Shown here piece by piece: positions 1 through 11,741 of a DNA stretch of 64,000 nucleotides; the first letter of the stretch is position 1; each line of letters starts with the position of its first letter. The notes beneath the pieces are model-generated. The model saw only the letters and a list, made by a program, of their open reading frames with translations. It searched no databases and was not told the DNA's origin. Source of the stretch: Endomychus coccineus (taxonomy: Eukaryota; Arthropoda; Insecta; Coleoptera; Endomychidae). Location of the stretch: the NCBI GenBank assembly GCA_958510875.1, contig OY294067.1:231227771-231291770 (forward strand), written 5' to 3'. Position numbers and translations under genes: made by a program.

Positions 1-1610
1 ATCTCGGATTTTAATACGGGATTTGTATGTGTTTTTACTGAATTTTTTAGAAACCGCGATTGCATATATACAAATAAACACCCTCATTTTCATAAAAACA
101 CTAATTTAAAAAATGCTGATTGGTCCTCTGTAAAATCTACCAAACATAAAATAAAAACCAACAATTTAGTGCTTACGAAAGCCGATAAATCTAATCTAGT
201 TAAAATAGATTATGACGATAAAATGAATACATTTCTTTCATCAGATTTGACTCAAATCAAGAAAGATCCTACAAACCAATTCAAATTGAAAACTAAACAA
301 TTTGTAGAAAATAGCCAAGTTTTATTTAATAGTAAATTGAAAAAGAGTAGGTTAATTAACTGTAATCCATCTTCTCCTAAACTTTACGGCCTCATAAAAA
401 AATCACAAACAAAATGTATGCAGTAAAAAACTCATTGGCACATTCAAAGTTAATAAACAGATTAGCTTTCCCTACAAATGAAATTTTGGTATCTTTCGAT
501 GTTTCAAATATGTTTTCAAATATTCCACCAAGAATGTTATATTTTGATATCAAAAATTCTGGAAAAAACATAAAATTCCGTATTAAAATCCGAGATAGAA
601 TAATCTTTTGATCTTTGCCTTAGCCAAAATTAATAATGAGTTTTTCACACAAAATAATGGATTAGCTATGGGATTCCCATTAAGTCCTCTTTTAACAAAT
701 ATTTTGATGTCTTATATTGAAGAAACTATAATGAGTTCCCCTCTAGCTAAACAACATATTCATTGTTAGTTTAGATATGTAGATGGTTTTATCCTTCTTC
801 AAAGGTACATCACGAAAATTGAATGTTTTCTTTATTCATTGTTAGTTTAGATATGTAGATGGTTTTATCCTTCTTCAAAGGTACATCACGAAAATTGAAT
901 GTTTTCTTATCCTACATTAATAATGTCCATCCTAACATTAAGTTCACTTTAGAAACTGAGAACGATAACAAAATAAATTTCCTAGACCTTAACCCTACGC
1001 ACCAAAATAATATCATTACTTTCAAAATTTATAGAAAACATACATTCACTTTTCACTCCCTCTTTCTCCTGTAAACCTGAATGAAGAATTGAATATAATC
1101 AAGGTTATAGCTATTAACAATGGTTTTCAACCTCAAATTATATCCAAATTAATTGACAGAAGAAAGCAGAAATTAACTTTCACTTTTATAAAAAATTATG
1201 ATTCTCTCACATATTTTGGTAACGTAAGTGAAAGAATTGCAGACAATTTATTAAAACATAATCAAAAAGTTAGCTTCAAATCTCAAAATAAATTGTTCTA
1301 TTTTTTGTTCAATGATAACTTTTACATCGGTAGATCAGTCGTAATATAGAAATTAGATCTAAGGAACATTTTCGATCTTTTAGACTTAATAAAACAGATT
1401 TATTTTTATCTATCCATATTTTAGAAACAGGGCACAAATTTACATGAAGTTAAAATTTTACATAACTAGTGTAGAGGTTTCAAATTTAACTCACTAGAAT
1501 CAATAGAAATTTTCAAAGGTATTAAAAATAATGACAATAAAATTTTAAACGATCAAGTAGATGTGTACAACAGCATTCTGTTAGATGACTTGACAACGGA
1601 TAATTTCTCA
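1..1610 (+). pseudogene. Penelope-like element (PLE) reverse transcriptase, decayed
   Basis: Frameshifted and stop-interrupted reading frames keep the order of a PLE polyprotein. The N-terminal block LTKADKSNLVKID (from 169) is followed by an RT block with VSFDVSNMFSNIPP near 490-525. Next come the primer-grip-side motif GLAMGFPLSPLLTNILM (about 657-710) and the active-site box FRYVDG (about 768-785), where the second Asp of the usual YVDD is Gly. The NFLDLNPTH and YRKHTFT blocks follow (980-1055), then a C-terminal tail resembling 'NSLESIEIFKGI' near 1490-1530. The element enters from the left edge of the window, so its 5' end is unseen. At least four frame changes and an internal duplication make it non-functional. 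It lies upstream of the first visible GFAT exon, presumably in an intron. The PLE assignment is from remembered motif patterns, not a search. Confidence 0.8.
758..909. repeat. 76-bp tandem duplication inside the PLE remnant
   Basis: Positions 758-833 and 834-909 are near-identical direct copies starting ATTCATTGTTAG. The duplicated segment contains the RT active-site box, so that box is present twice. This is a post-insertion duplication. Confidence 0.9.
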
Positions 1611-1911
1611 TAATCCTCTTGTGCCATTTTAGTATACCTCCGCATTATAATTTCCTTGTCATAATATTGACTACCTCATTATCCAATTTTGATTATACTA
1701 TTCTGGCAATGTATTTCCCCAAGTGGAACCTCACTTGTTAACTGTGTCTTATATTGTACCACAAACAGCCAAGATTATTCATATTTTCATACATTAGTAT
1801 CGTTTGAAGATGGCACGCTACTGTGGAATCATTATAGTCTCGATTTGTTTCTCTATAATATATGTGATAAATACAAAAATAGTATATTATTCAACGAGCA
1901 TATTATTGTGG

Positions 1912-1984
1912 CTATTATTCACGTGGATGAAGTTTACGGCACGAGCCGCAGGCGAGTGTCGTAAATCATCCAAGTGAATAATAG
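1912..1984. repeat. Imperfect hairpin, about 30-bp arms
   Basis: CTATTATTCAC at 1912-1922 pairs with GTGAATAATAG at 1974-1984. Pairing continues inward through TGGATGA/TCATCCA and TTTACG/CGTAAA around a GC-rich loop. A second small palindrome with the same AGTGAATAATGA core lies at 2191-2216. This looks like a MITE or hairpin element rather than a gene. Confidence 0.75.
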
Positions 1985-2448
1985 TCATAAAATGCAAGTA
2001 GAATACTATACTTTGTCCACGACCCATAAATATTACTTTGATACTAATAAACTTTGCTGTTGAAACAAGTCGAACCAACAAATTGTTGACGTTTCAAATT
2101 AAATTCGATCTGACTTGACGTTTCATAGCGCGCTCTATTTTTATCGTATTTGTCTAGAAAAATGTCTATCATGTTTGTCATATTGATGGTAGTGAATAAT
2201 GATTTCATTATTCACTAGTGATTAATGGATATCATTATGCTTGAGGAAACACATGCATTATCCATATTTTAAACAATAGTCGTGGACAACAGTATTTTAT
2301 TTTATTATATCAATCAATCACCAAGTAACGGCTCCCACCATTGAATTGATGGAATACGATATCGAACATCTCGCCTATTCTCGCACATGGTCCTCGTATT
2401 CAAGATTTGATTTTTCATAACTCGAGACCTGCCGAACTTCTCTCTACC

Positions 2449-2620
2449 AAACTTCATTTTTCTATCGAACGGCGATGTTGTGGAACTTTCCTAGTGCCTA
2501 TAACTTCCAAACCTTTAAGACAAGTTTTCCCCAAACATTCCGTCTCTGGCTCACACTTTTTTTATGAACGTTATAGGTTTTCCTCTCGCGTAGTCAAAAG
2601 ATTGAAATGTCAATATCGAG
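2449..2620. repeat. Dispersed repeat, copy A (SINE-like tail family)
   Basis: Shares GTTGTGGAACT, a run of CCTATAAC, CTGGCTCACAC, AACRTTATAGG and a terminal CCTCTCGYGTAGTCAAA with 30440-30640. The last part also recurs at about 15190-15225. Two of the three copies are followed by an A-rich tract, which suggests retroposition. No coding content recognised. Confidence 0.6.
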
Positions 2621-4847
2621 AATTACAGCCGTTGCTGGAGTATAACACCTTAAAATAAATACTGAGAGGAAGGAACTGTTGCTACCAGAACGTAAAAGAA
2701 TAGGCCAGGCCGAAGTGGAGGATATTCATACTCCAGGTATGACTCATTCAAAGCGGTTTTCCTCTGGCGTGGTTGGTTGCTTTAGAATTTGATTATTTAA
2801 ATTTGTGAATAGGGTCACCTGTTCAGCATGTGGATGTTCTGAGACACCCAAAAACATATCTTTTGGCATTACATTTCATCAGTATTATTTTTCATTATCT
2901 TAATAATTATTTGGTCAATGTTAATGAAATGTCATTGAAACTTCACCCATAGGCGTACTTTCCCATCTCAATTGAATCAGATAAGATAAGTAAAATATTG
3001 AATAGAATTAGCCATTGCGTGATCCAGGGTAAGCCACTGCACAAGGGAAACATAGATCCGCCATATGCATCCCCATCTCGGTCCACCAAAATTATATCAA
3101 TATCTCCTTCCTCTCACTATATATTCTAAGATAAAGCACACCATATCTTCAAAGTAGGCCTAAAGAAAGGTGTACGATTTAGGCGGCCAATTGAAATCTT
3201 CAAATCGAGAAATTCAAATTAGATGACCTGCACTTCTAACACCCAATCAACAAATGCATAACGTTGTCCGTGATCTGCCGGCTTTTATTCTTATGTTAAC
3301 TGAACCTAAGTCTTTAGGACGAGGCCTTTGCGGCTGGTTGTTGCTGTGTCGAATTGTATTTAATGAACAGCTGCCTGAATATATACTTAGATTTCTAAAT
3401 ATTAATGTGTTCCAATATATTTTATTTTTTATTGTTTGTGCCTCGGTATCCGCAATCTTATTAAGCTACTAAATAAAGTAACAGAAAATTTCATAATCAG
3501 AATACGTTTTTTATCGTTTTATTAACACTTTAGGATTTCAGTTTCGATGCGTATGAAATGAAAACTGATTTTAGTTTAATAAATCAAGAAAAAAATCTCA
3601 TTCTCATTAAGGTAATAAAGATAACGGCTTCATAGATCGAATATTTGTAAAATTTTGTATTCTGCATTTCGAAATTTGTTTTTATTCAATAGTCTAGCTG
3701 ATTAGTTATCATAAAAGAATTTTATTTATTATCCTTAATAACTGTGCATGTAATCAAATTGTTTTGTCTACACAATTGAAAATGAAATTATTATCGTATG
3801 GATTGCGTTGCCGTTATTGTGTATTCTTAGCATCCAAATTATCTTGCATGTAATAGGTGAGATATTGATTATAGTGAGACTATTGTTTTGATTTTCTTCC
3901 ACTCCAACTTGGATTGCGATTTTCCACTTAACATGATTACTGACTCATACGGTTTCAATATATCTTATGAAACATACTTTTTTTTACTAGTAAGGAAATA
4001 CCTGATTCTGAGAAATTACGCATTATGAAGATAACATGTTAAAAATACTACACCATTCCGAAACGTACGCACACATTTGATTTATTAACAAAAGCACATT
4101 TTATTTCGTTTTATAAACTAACTATTTTCTGTAGTCTGTATTGTTAAACCCCATGATCAATTGGTTGGGAAATTCTTCATTTGGAAATCTGTAAAAATTT
4201 TAAGCTCTACAGACAATGGAAGTGCATTTATAGCTATAATGAAATTTGAAACCAGCAACTAAATGCAGCCAAAAAGTTTATATTTTTAATCTTCAAATAT
4301 TTTCTGCTTTCTAACCGTTGAAGAAGAGCTGTATAGTTTTTTGTTAATATTATAGAACGTTTCCTTCATGAAAACTCTTGTGTACAGCTTGATGGATTCC
4401 TGTTCACTTTCAAATAAGCGGCAGCGTTAGGAAATATTTCAATTGGTAGAATATTTTGTGAGTTCTATGTGTTATTTCATACATGGCGATGTCATATCAG
4501 GTAATCAGATAGCAATTTACAAGTAAAGATGGAACGTTTTTGGCGTAATGTGAATCAACACTTCAAAATTCCACTGAAAATTGTTGTTTTTGGAATCTCA
4601 TAATATCATAGTCAGTTGTAAGGTTATATCTAATCTTGTTAATTTTCCCAGATCCTGTGATCACTGACATACCTCAATCTAGTTTGCATAATAGAATAGT
4701 GTCTATGTACACTAAACTGTGAAGCTTCGGTCATGCGTGGCTGATAAACAATAAATAACAATAAATAAACGACGACTGTAGTACAATATTTAAAAAAATT
4801 GGAAAATGTATAAAAATGGCTAATTTGGACTAATTTTGGATGGTAAT

Positions 4848-5385
4848 GCATATAAATTCATTCAGTTGAACGGTAGAATCAATATTTATAACAATTTGTT
4901 AGTTAAAAAATTAACAAAAAAAAAGAAAATTTGCCCGAGGTTTGAGTCTACAGTCGATTCCGGATAATTTAGACTTGATAAGCTCGAATCTTTGGTGAAT
5001 ATCTTCGTCCATGGCTTATAAAACATTTTATTGTTAATTAACAATTTGTTAATCAACAAATTAACAAACCAAAAAAAGTTGACACGAGGTTGAGTTTGAA
5101 GTCAATTTCGGATAATTTACACTTGATGAGCAAGAATATTTGGTCTATATGTCCGTCAATTGTTTATAAAAAATATAATTAACAATTTGTTAATTAACAA
5201 TATAATGTTTTATAAACAATTGACGAACATATTGACCAAAGATTCTTGCTCATCAAGTTTAAACTATCCGAAATTGACTTTAAACTCAACCTTGTGTTAA
5301 CTTTTTTTTTGTTTGTGCATTTGTTAACTAACAATTTGTTATAAATATTGATTCTGCCTTTCAATTAAATGAATATATATACATT
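4848..5385. repeat. Nested palindromic MITE-like element
   Basis: The outer arms match: ATAAATTCATTCAGTTGAA from about 4851 against the complement of the stretch ending near 5380, and GTAGAATCAATATTTATAAC against its complement at about 5338-5358. Inside are two direct units (about 4907-5040 and 5055-5190), each with a GGATAATTT...CTTGAT block, and a third copy in inverse orientation (about 5205-5335). All are separated by TTAATTAACAATTTGTTAA-type palindromes. No ORF. Confidence 0.75.
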
Positions 5386-5619
5386 AACACCCAAAATCAG
5401 TCATTTTTATGCATTTGCTTATTAGCCGTATAAACAATTTCCCCCAGTTGGGATGTGATCGGTTTTGGTCTGTAGGTGATTACGAATCGAATGAGCCCTA
5501 TTACATCAAAATTGGTGACTTACGAGAATTTGGTTATTCTGGTCGATTTTGGGCTTCATTGACTGGATTACTACCTACAAAAGTATATACAAAATTGAAA
5601 CCGAAAAAGGAAGACAAAT

Positions 5620-5620
<1 letters not shown>

Positions 5621-5670
<50 letters not shown>

Positions 5671-5672
5671 AA
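5621..5672. repeat. (AG)n microsatellite
   Basis: About 50 bp of alternating AG with two AA interruptions, 566 bp upstream of a GFAT exon. Confidence 0.95.
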
Positions 5673-6238
5673 GTATATTGGAAATCATTTAGAAACGGCT
5701 AATGAAAGACATTAATGTTGCATTGAAATTTTATTTAAATGGTCTAATGTATTTTATAACTCTATGGTTTATACTGACACCTGCTGTCCGATTGACTTTC
5801 AAAATTATTCACACTATAATTATAACCGTATTTTATAACGACACCTGCTATAACACATAAAATAGACTTCACATCGATGACGTCACTTGAATCTTAAAAT
5901 GAGAATTTCTTATACTTCTGCAAGTTAAATATATGCGTCTGATATATATTTACAACCAAAAAAACATTGTTGTCATTATAGTTCAACAAAATACTATAAT
6001 TCCATTTGAAATAACTAGGTGGATGTCAAAAATACCACTTCAAACGGGGCTACGGGAATCAAAAACAATACAATTCCTATTTTCACCACTTTAGAGCGAT
6101 TTGCAAAATTTCAAATCCATACGCCCAATAGAAACGGCGCAAACGTTCCCATAGTTTTTAGACACTAACGCAATCATGCACATGCGGACACCATCTCAAA
6201 GATGATGGTTATATTAGTCTGATTACTTTTTTTTTTAG

Positions 6239-6380
6239 GAAGGCGCTTTCGCTCTATGTTTCAAATCCAAACATTATCCTGGAGAATGTGTTGCTACCAG
6301 GAGGGGTTCTCCACTATTGATTGGTATAAAAACCAAAACTAGATTAGCCACCGACCATGTTCCAATTCTCTATGGGAAGG
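6239..6380 (+). CDS. GFAT: GFAT exon A (end of glutaminase domain)
   Basis: First recognisable exon of glutamine:fructose-6-phosphate amidotransferase, the cytosolic rate-limiting enzyme of the hexosamine pathway. It makes glucosamine-6-phosphate for UDP-GlcNAc, which in insects feeds chitin and glycan synthesis. The exon follows a T-rich tract ending TTTTTTAG and ends before GTAAGA. It reads EGAFAL..., [16 protein letters not shown] and [15 protein letters not shown], the terminal part of the class-II glutamine amidotransferase domain. It starts in phase 0 and ends one base into a codon, which matches the next exon at 14872. Earlier exons with the catalytic N-terminal Cys were not found in the window. 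Confidence 0.9.
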
Positions 6381-7200
6381 GTAAGAATTTCATCAAAAAC
6401 GTATCAAACTAGTTTAATTGTAAACAGTTTTTCAAAATTTGAATATATTTAGGTTTTTATACTCCTGTTGAATTATTATTGCTACTACTATTGAATATTT
6501 GTTTTTAAAATGTAATGAAAACATACTTCAGTGGCATATTCAACATTTGAAAAATTGTTCATAATATTAAACCATTTACTTACTAACTTGACATTGTGAA
6601 GTCAGAAATAACAACTGGATATCTTCTTTACATCAAGGTTGAAGTATGTTTAAACTACCTCCTGTTGAGCTTGGCATGCTACTTAATACGACTAAATAAA
6701 ATTTCATTTCATTTCTTACTTACTTATTCTTATATGTTTATTTCTCTTATTAGTTTGGTAGCAGATAGATAAATAAATTTGAACCATGATTTGAAATTCA
6801 ACCGGTTAAAAAATAGGAATTGAAATTAGAGTTTACCGTTTGGAATATTATTCTACATAGAACCAACAAAATGTTCGAAATACTCATAGACCTATTATCC
6901 TAAGGAGACGAAACATCTCATTCATAAAACTCCATTTGACTTATCGCAATGATTACATGAAGTATGACAAAGAAAACCAACGGACCTCTTTGTCGTCGAG
7001 TCATAATTACTCCTTATTGGCAACGCTGTAACTATGATTGAAAACTTGGTACCACTTGTAACGCAACACCGCTTCGAAATAGCTGCGAGAAATACGGAAA
7101 CTGTCAAATTGCATAGTACAGAACAAAGTCCCCATTTAGAAAATTTCAGCACAATGACTTAACAGATTCTGACACAACAAAACATATTCAAAAATTTGAA

Positions 7201-7406
7201 GTAAGACACACGTTTTACATTCCACAACCACCCTTGACCAAGATAATTTTTAATTTGTAATCCATTATTGTTTTACAACTGGAATAAATAGGTATGAGAT
7301 TTGTAGGTTATTGATGATGTCAGTGTGACAGTGACATAATTATTTCAAACGTAATGTAAGACACACGTTTTAGATTCCACAACCACCCTTGACCAAGATC
7401 ATTTTT
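7201..7406. repeat. Duplicated 50-bp block
   Basis: GTAAGACACACGTTTTA and CCACAACCACCCTTGACC occur at 7201-7250 and again at 7356-7406, 155 bp apart, with one or two differences. Confidence 0.9.
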
Positions 7407-9009
7407 GATATCCCGGTACTAATATCTCTAATGCTATGGAATTGCCCGTTACGTTGACAAATTTGAATTCGCTGCCTCAGTAGCTATAGAACAAGAGTTA
7501 AAGGCTATAATAGTTAAAGCGATTTTGACAGACAATGTTTCTCTTCGTCAATTCCTGAACAGCGCGATTTAAAATATTTTTTTACATGTTCCAATGAATC
7601 AATAATTCTAGAGTTTCGGTGTTTAAAATCATCAAAAATAAATGGCTAAATGCGAATGAAATTTACATTGTAATAACTTTATTTTAACAATTGATTAACC
7701 ACACAGCGGCATCCTCAGAATCAGTTATTATTATTAACTAACACGATAGCAATGCAATTTTGAACGTTCCAAATGGATATTTTTAATTCACCGATAATCA
7801 GTAACTTGGTCAATATATTCTTGTGAATTACTTTGCATTTCAATCTAAATTCAAAATTATAGTGGTTTTGTTTATCTTTCGATAAAAATAATTAAATGTT
7901 ATAGGTTCTATTGGTTTATTTGATGACGATGTAGAATTGAACTGAATTAAATACAATTGAGATTCATTAAGATATATATCATATTTCAAAGTTTTAAACA
8001 TACTGTTGATAATCAATTCATTAATTATGAGAATTGTATGACATATACCGAACAATTCAATACATAGAAGTATTTACGTGACTGAAATTTTCGAAATAAG
8101 AAATTAGATAGTTGATATGTTATATATTGCATAATCACCTATTTCGTTTGCCTATATGTTGTTTTTAAATTATTAGCACTTTCTAGTAGTTATCTAATTT
8201 TCCTTATATGAATAAATATAAATGATGTTTGTCAGATGGTAGATCAGAAATATTTAGTATTGATTCTATTGTTTAATTTTATAAAACTATAATATCTATA
8301 AATCATGGTTGATTAAAGTAATATCTTGAAACATTTTTTCATATGCGGTATCAGTCCATGAAAATGTGACTTTATTAGACTCTGTCCTGTTAACAATGGC
8401 TGTAAAAAAGCCATGTTAACCATAACAATTCGAGTAGAAATATAATAAGGTGTTTTTTACTAGTAATTTCTCTACATCAATCCTATTTTTAACTGTGTTT
8501 TATTTCATTCATGCAATTAACTTTTATTTGTTTGTGTCGTTATTTGCATCTAATTGCCTTTCTGATTTTTATTCCTTCTTTCATCCCTCTATGGAACGTC
8601 TAGTTGATACTGTAACTCCACCACAATCACTCACAGGTATATATTTCCTACTTAACATATTTAGTAACGTCATTGTTATTTTGTGTTGGTAATAAAGGTT
8701 TCACTGCTATTGTTTCAGGTTTTATCCGGTTTTGTTACTGATTGAAAATTATAACGTGGATTTAGAAATTATTCATTTCAGATGGAATAGTTTAGATATA
8801 TTGAATTTATGGTCAACTTATTATGTGGGTCATGAAAATGATCAATCTACTTTCATATTTTCATGAAAAACTAAAAATGTCCAAGTTCCTTCCCAATAAT
8901 TATTTTAAGTTACTGTTTTTTGCAATACTTTTTTCTGTTGAGTTAATTACTCGCCACTGAGAATGCTATTATTTTAATACTTCAGAACTGAAGCTATTTC
9001 TTTAGGAAA

Positions 9010-9990
9010 CTAATATGTATTCGACAATTTTCTATTACTTGCCCTAACATTTCCGGTGTAATACGTGCAACTTCTTGAATTTTTCGTTTTAGTTCTGCTA
9101 ATGTTTGCGGTCGCTCAATGTACACCTTCCTCTTGAGCCAAAAGTTGCATACGGACAAATCAGGCGATCTAGCCGGCCAAGCAATGTCTCCATTTGTAAA
9201 AATGTTATGGTTCGGAACGAGTTTCCTTCAAGCAGCAATAGACATACGAGCAGTATGACTGATAGCACCGTCTTGCTGGAATCACGTAATCTCTGGAAAT
9301 GAAACCAGTTCTTGCCCCAAAAATGTTGTAACCATGTTTGTGTAACGAACTGCTGTAGCATTTCTTCGATCGTCTTTAAAAAAGAATGGCCCAATAATGT
9401 CAGATGTTGAAAGAGCACACCATACTGTCACCTTAGGACTATGTAACTGAAGCGGTTATTCAGCGCTCCAATATTGGCTATTCTGTATATTTACATAGCC
9501 GTTAAGATGAAAATGGGCTTCATCTAACATAAACATATAATGGATTAAGCTTTTTTCCCTATCCAACATTTCTTGATAAAAATTCATGCGAGTAACCAAA
9601 TCAGCTTCTTTTAATTCTTGGACAATTTGAATTTCATAGGGGTGAAAACAAGACTTCTGCAAGATTCAACGTATCGACGGCGACGGTTCACTGATATTCA
9701 ATGATAATGCATGTTTGCTCGCAGAACGTTTTGGAATTTGGACTACGTGTTATGGCAGTTCGAACTCTATTAGTTTTCTGGCGTTCTAACACTTGCTGCT
9801 TCTTTATGTTTTAAATTTAAAGTAGATCCAGTTTCTTCAAACTTTCGTACCCAGCAATTAATTGCGTTAATAGACGGTATCCGCCCATGACTCAGAATAT
9901 TGAACTGATTGCGAAATAACCTTCCCACAGTTGTCGTGGAGTCATCATTTTTATAAAACGATTTATCACAGAAAGCACGATGGGCCACTG
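9010..9990 (-). pseudogene. Tc1/mariner-like transposase, decayed
   Basis: Three minus-strand reading frames cover a transposase from N to C terminus. At 9770-9988 is the DNA-binding region (NAINCWVRKFEETGSTLN, then VRTPEN). At 9456-9662 is the block with the first catalytic Asp (MFMLDEAHFHLNGYVN) and QYWSAE. At 9098-9418 and down to about 9010 is the C-terminal end (RPQTLAELKRKIQEVARI). Frameshifts separate the blocks, and the middle DG/DHT region is scrambled. The same block order is seen in the intact transposase at 62468-63553, so this is an older relative. No terminal repeats were identified. It lies antisense within a GFAT intron. Confidence 0.85.
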
Positions 9991-11160
9991 TTCCATGTTT
10001 ACTAAATGGCTTTAAATGTAGAACATCTTCGAAACTTTATCGTATACAGTAATTAACAAAAACTTAAAATTAGTAGAAATAACAGTTAAATAAATCTGTC
10101 GGTGCAAACCTTTATTACTTGTTCTGGTTTATTGTTCTTCTTATTTACTAATCTAATTTATGTTCTTATAAATTTGTGCTGTTTCTACTTTTATGATGGG
10201 TGCTATAAATAAACGAGTGTGGTATTTGATTGCAAATAAACATGATAAATATATTATTTATAGCACTTTACGTCTTCGTTTCTTGTGCATAATTTTAATG
10301 TTGTGTTTGTTTGCTCCACGCAGATGCTGATTCAAGTCATCCAGGTAGTACTTTTGTTGTTTATCACCCTCTCTAATATTATATTATGTATCGCTTTATG
10401 CTTACTCATCCCATAATTTTTTAACTAGTTCCATAAATTCAACTTGGTGATGGCATGCTTATGGTTGGTAAGTATTCACATTCATATTACGTTGGTGTAC
10501 TCCTAATGATCAATGTCGATTAATCAAGGTGTTGGGGCAATGTAGTTATTGTTGGGTTTCAACGATATACCTCGAATTAAAATGAAACAAGATGGAATTC
10601 GAAAGCTTTTTATGCAATGTATTTGATAAACTAAGAATTGAGTATCACAACTCATTGCTCTAACTGCAATAATGATTAAGAAAATGTCTACTAAATTAAT
10701 AAATATGAGTTATGCAAGTTCGATTGACAACTCTGTGGATCTTTGATATTGGAGAAAAAGAGAGTTTATTTACATAATTTCTGATTAATAATAAAGAAAA
10801 AAATTACTTCACTTGCTTTAGATCCGTAATTAAAAAAAAATTGTAAATGCTCTTGATAGTTCCTCCTTTTTATTCTACATCCGTTATTCATTTTATATAC
10901 AGTGTTTACTTTTGAATACCAAATTTTTTGTTTCTACACATTCTACATTGTTACTTTTCAATCAAGATTATTGATGAGTTTCAAACAAAACTTTGATTTT
11001 GAGGGACTTTTCCCTACTATACATAATTTGTCGTCCTAAATCATTTAAAATTGAAGGAAGAGTGAACCACGTTGTATTTTACGTTTTCAATTTATGAAAT
11101 TAATCAGAAATATTTTCAAGTGTACAGCAATCATCGTAATAATATGATTTTAGTTCCTTA

Positions 11161-11425
11161 TACATAAACTCCAATTTTTTTTTCTCAAAATTATTGAGCA
11201 TAATATTCGATGTAATGAAATGATGCTTTCGATTTCATTCGTGTTTCACCGAGGATACTAAATATAAAACATGTGTCTGTGGCACAAATGTTATACATGA
11301 ACTCCAATTAATTTTTTTCGCAAAATTATGGAGCATAATATTCGATGGAATGAAATGATGCTTTCGATTTTATTCGTGTTCCACCGAGGATACTAAATAT
11401 AAAGCATGTGTCTGTGGCACAAATG
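11161..11425. repeat. Two tandem 133-bp units
   Basis: Units 11161-11293 and 11294-11425 are about 90% identical. Both contain GAGCATAATATTCGATG, GAAATGATGCTTTCGAT, CACCGAGGATACTAAATATA and TGTGTCTGTGGCACAAATG. Confidence 0.92.
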
Positions 11426-11692
11426 GCATTTCAGAATCAAATGTTACTATTGTTCTTCATATAAAACAGTAATTAGCATTAAAAATAGACAAAGGACGCT
11501 GAGTAATCCGTGCAAATGAAAATTTAAACGTAGACTAATTTAAACTAAGCTGATGAACAAATTAATTACACGGTATAGACTGAAAATATTTCAGATTACA
11601 GCAAAACCTAAAAAAAATATTAAAGAAGGAAACGAATAAGGTATGTTGTGTATGCCCGAATGGTTAAGACGGAGTGGGTGTGTGCCAAAATG

Positions 11693-11741
11693 ATCGGCTT
11701 ATGCTTTGGCTACGCTAACGCTGTCATTCGCATAAGCCGAT
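11693..11741. repeat. Hairpin with perfect 11-12-bp arms
   Basis: ATCGGCTTATGC at 11693-11704 is the exact complement of GCATAAGCCGAT at 11730-11741, around a 25-base loop. There is no U-tract or neighbouring gene to make it a terminator, so its role is unknown. Confidence 0.8.

Larger units (their letters stand above)
1611..4800. other. Non-coding stretch with small palindromes and repeats
   Basis: I see no credible gene. The stretch holds the hairpins at 1912-1984 and 2191-2216 and a dispersed repeat copy at about 2449-2620, listed separately. The rest is AT-rich sequence without recognisable coding potential. I looked for the upstream GFAT exon (the one ending just before the EGAFAL block) and did not find it. 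Confidence 0.5.

Noticed and set aside
8450..8692. 80-aa hydrophobic ORF
   Set aside because: Phe/Leu-rich reading of AT-rich DNA; no real membrane-protein pattern or splice context.
11650..11690. tRNA-like GCCCGAATGGTTAAGACG sequence
   Set aside because: Only an A-box-like part; no B box at the right distance and no acceptor stem.
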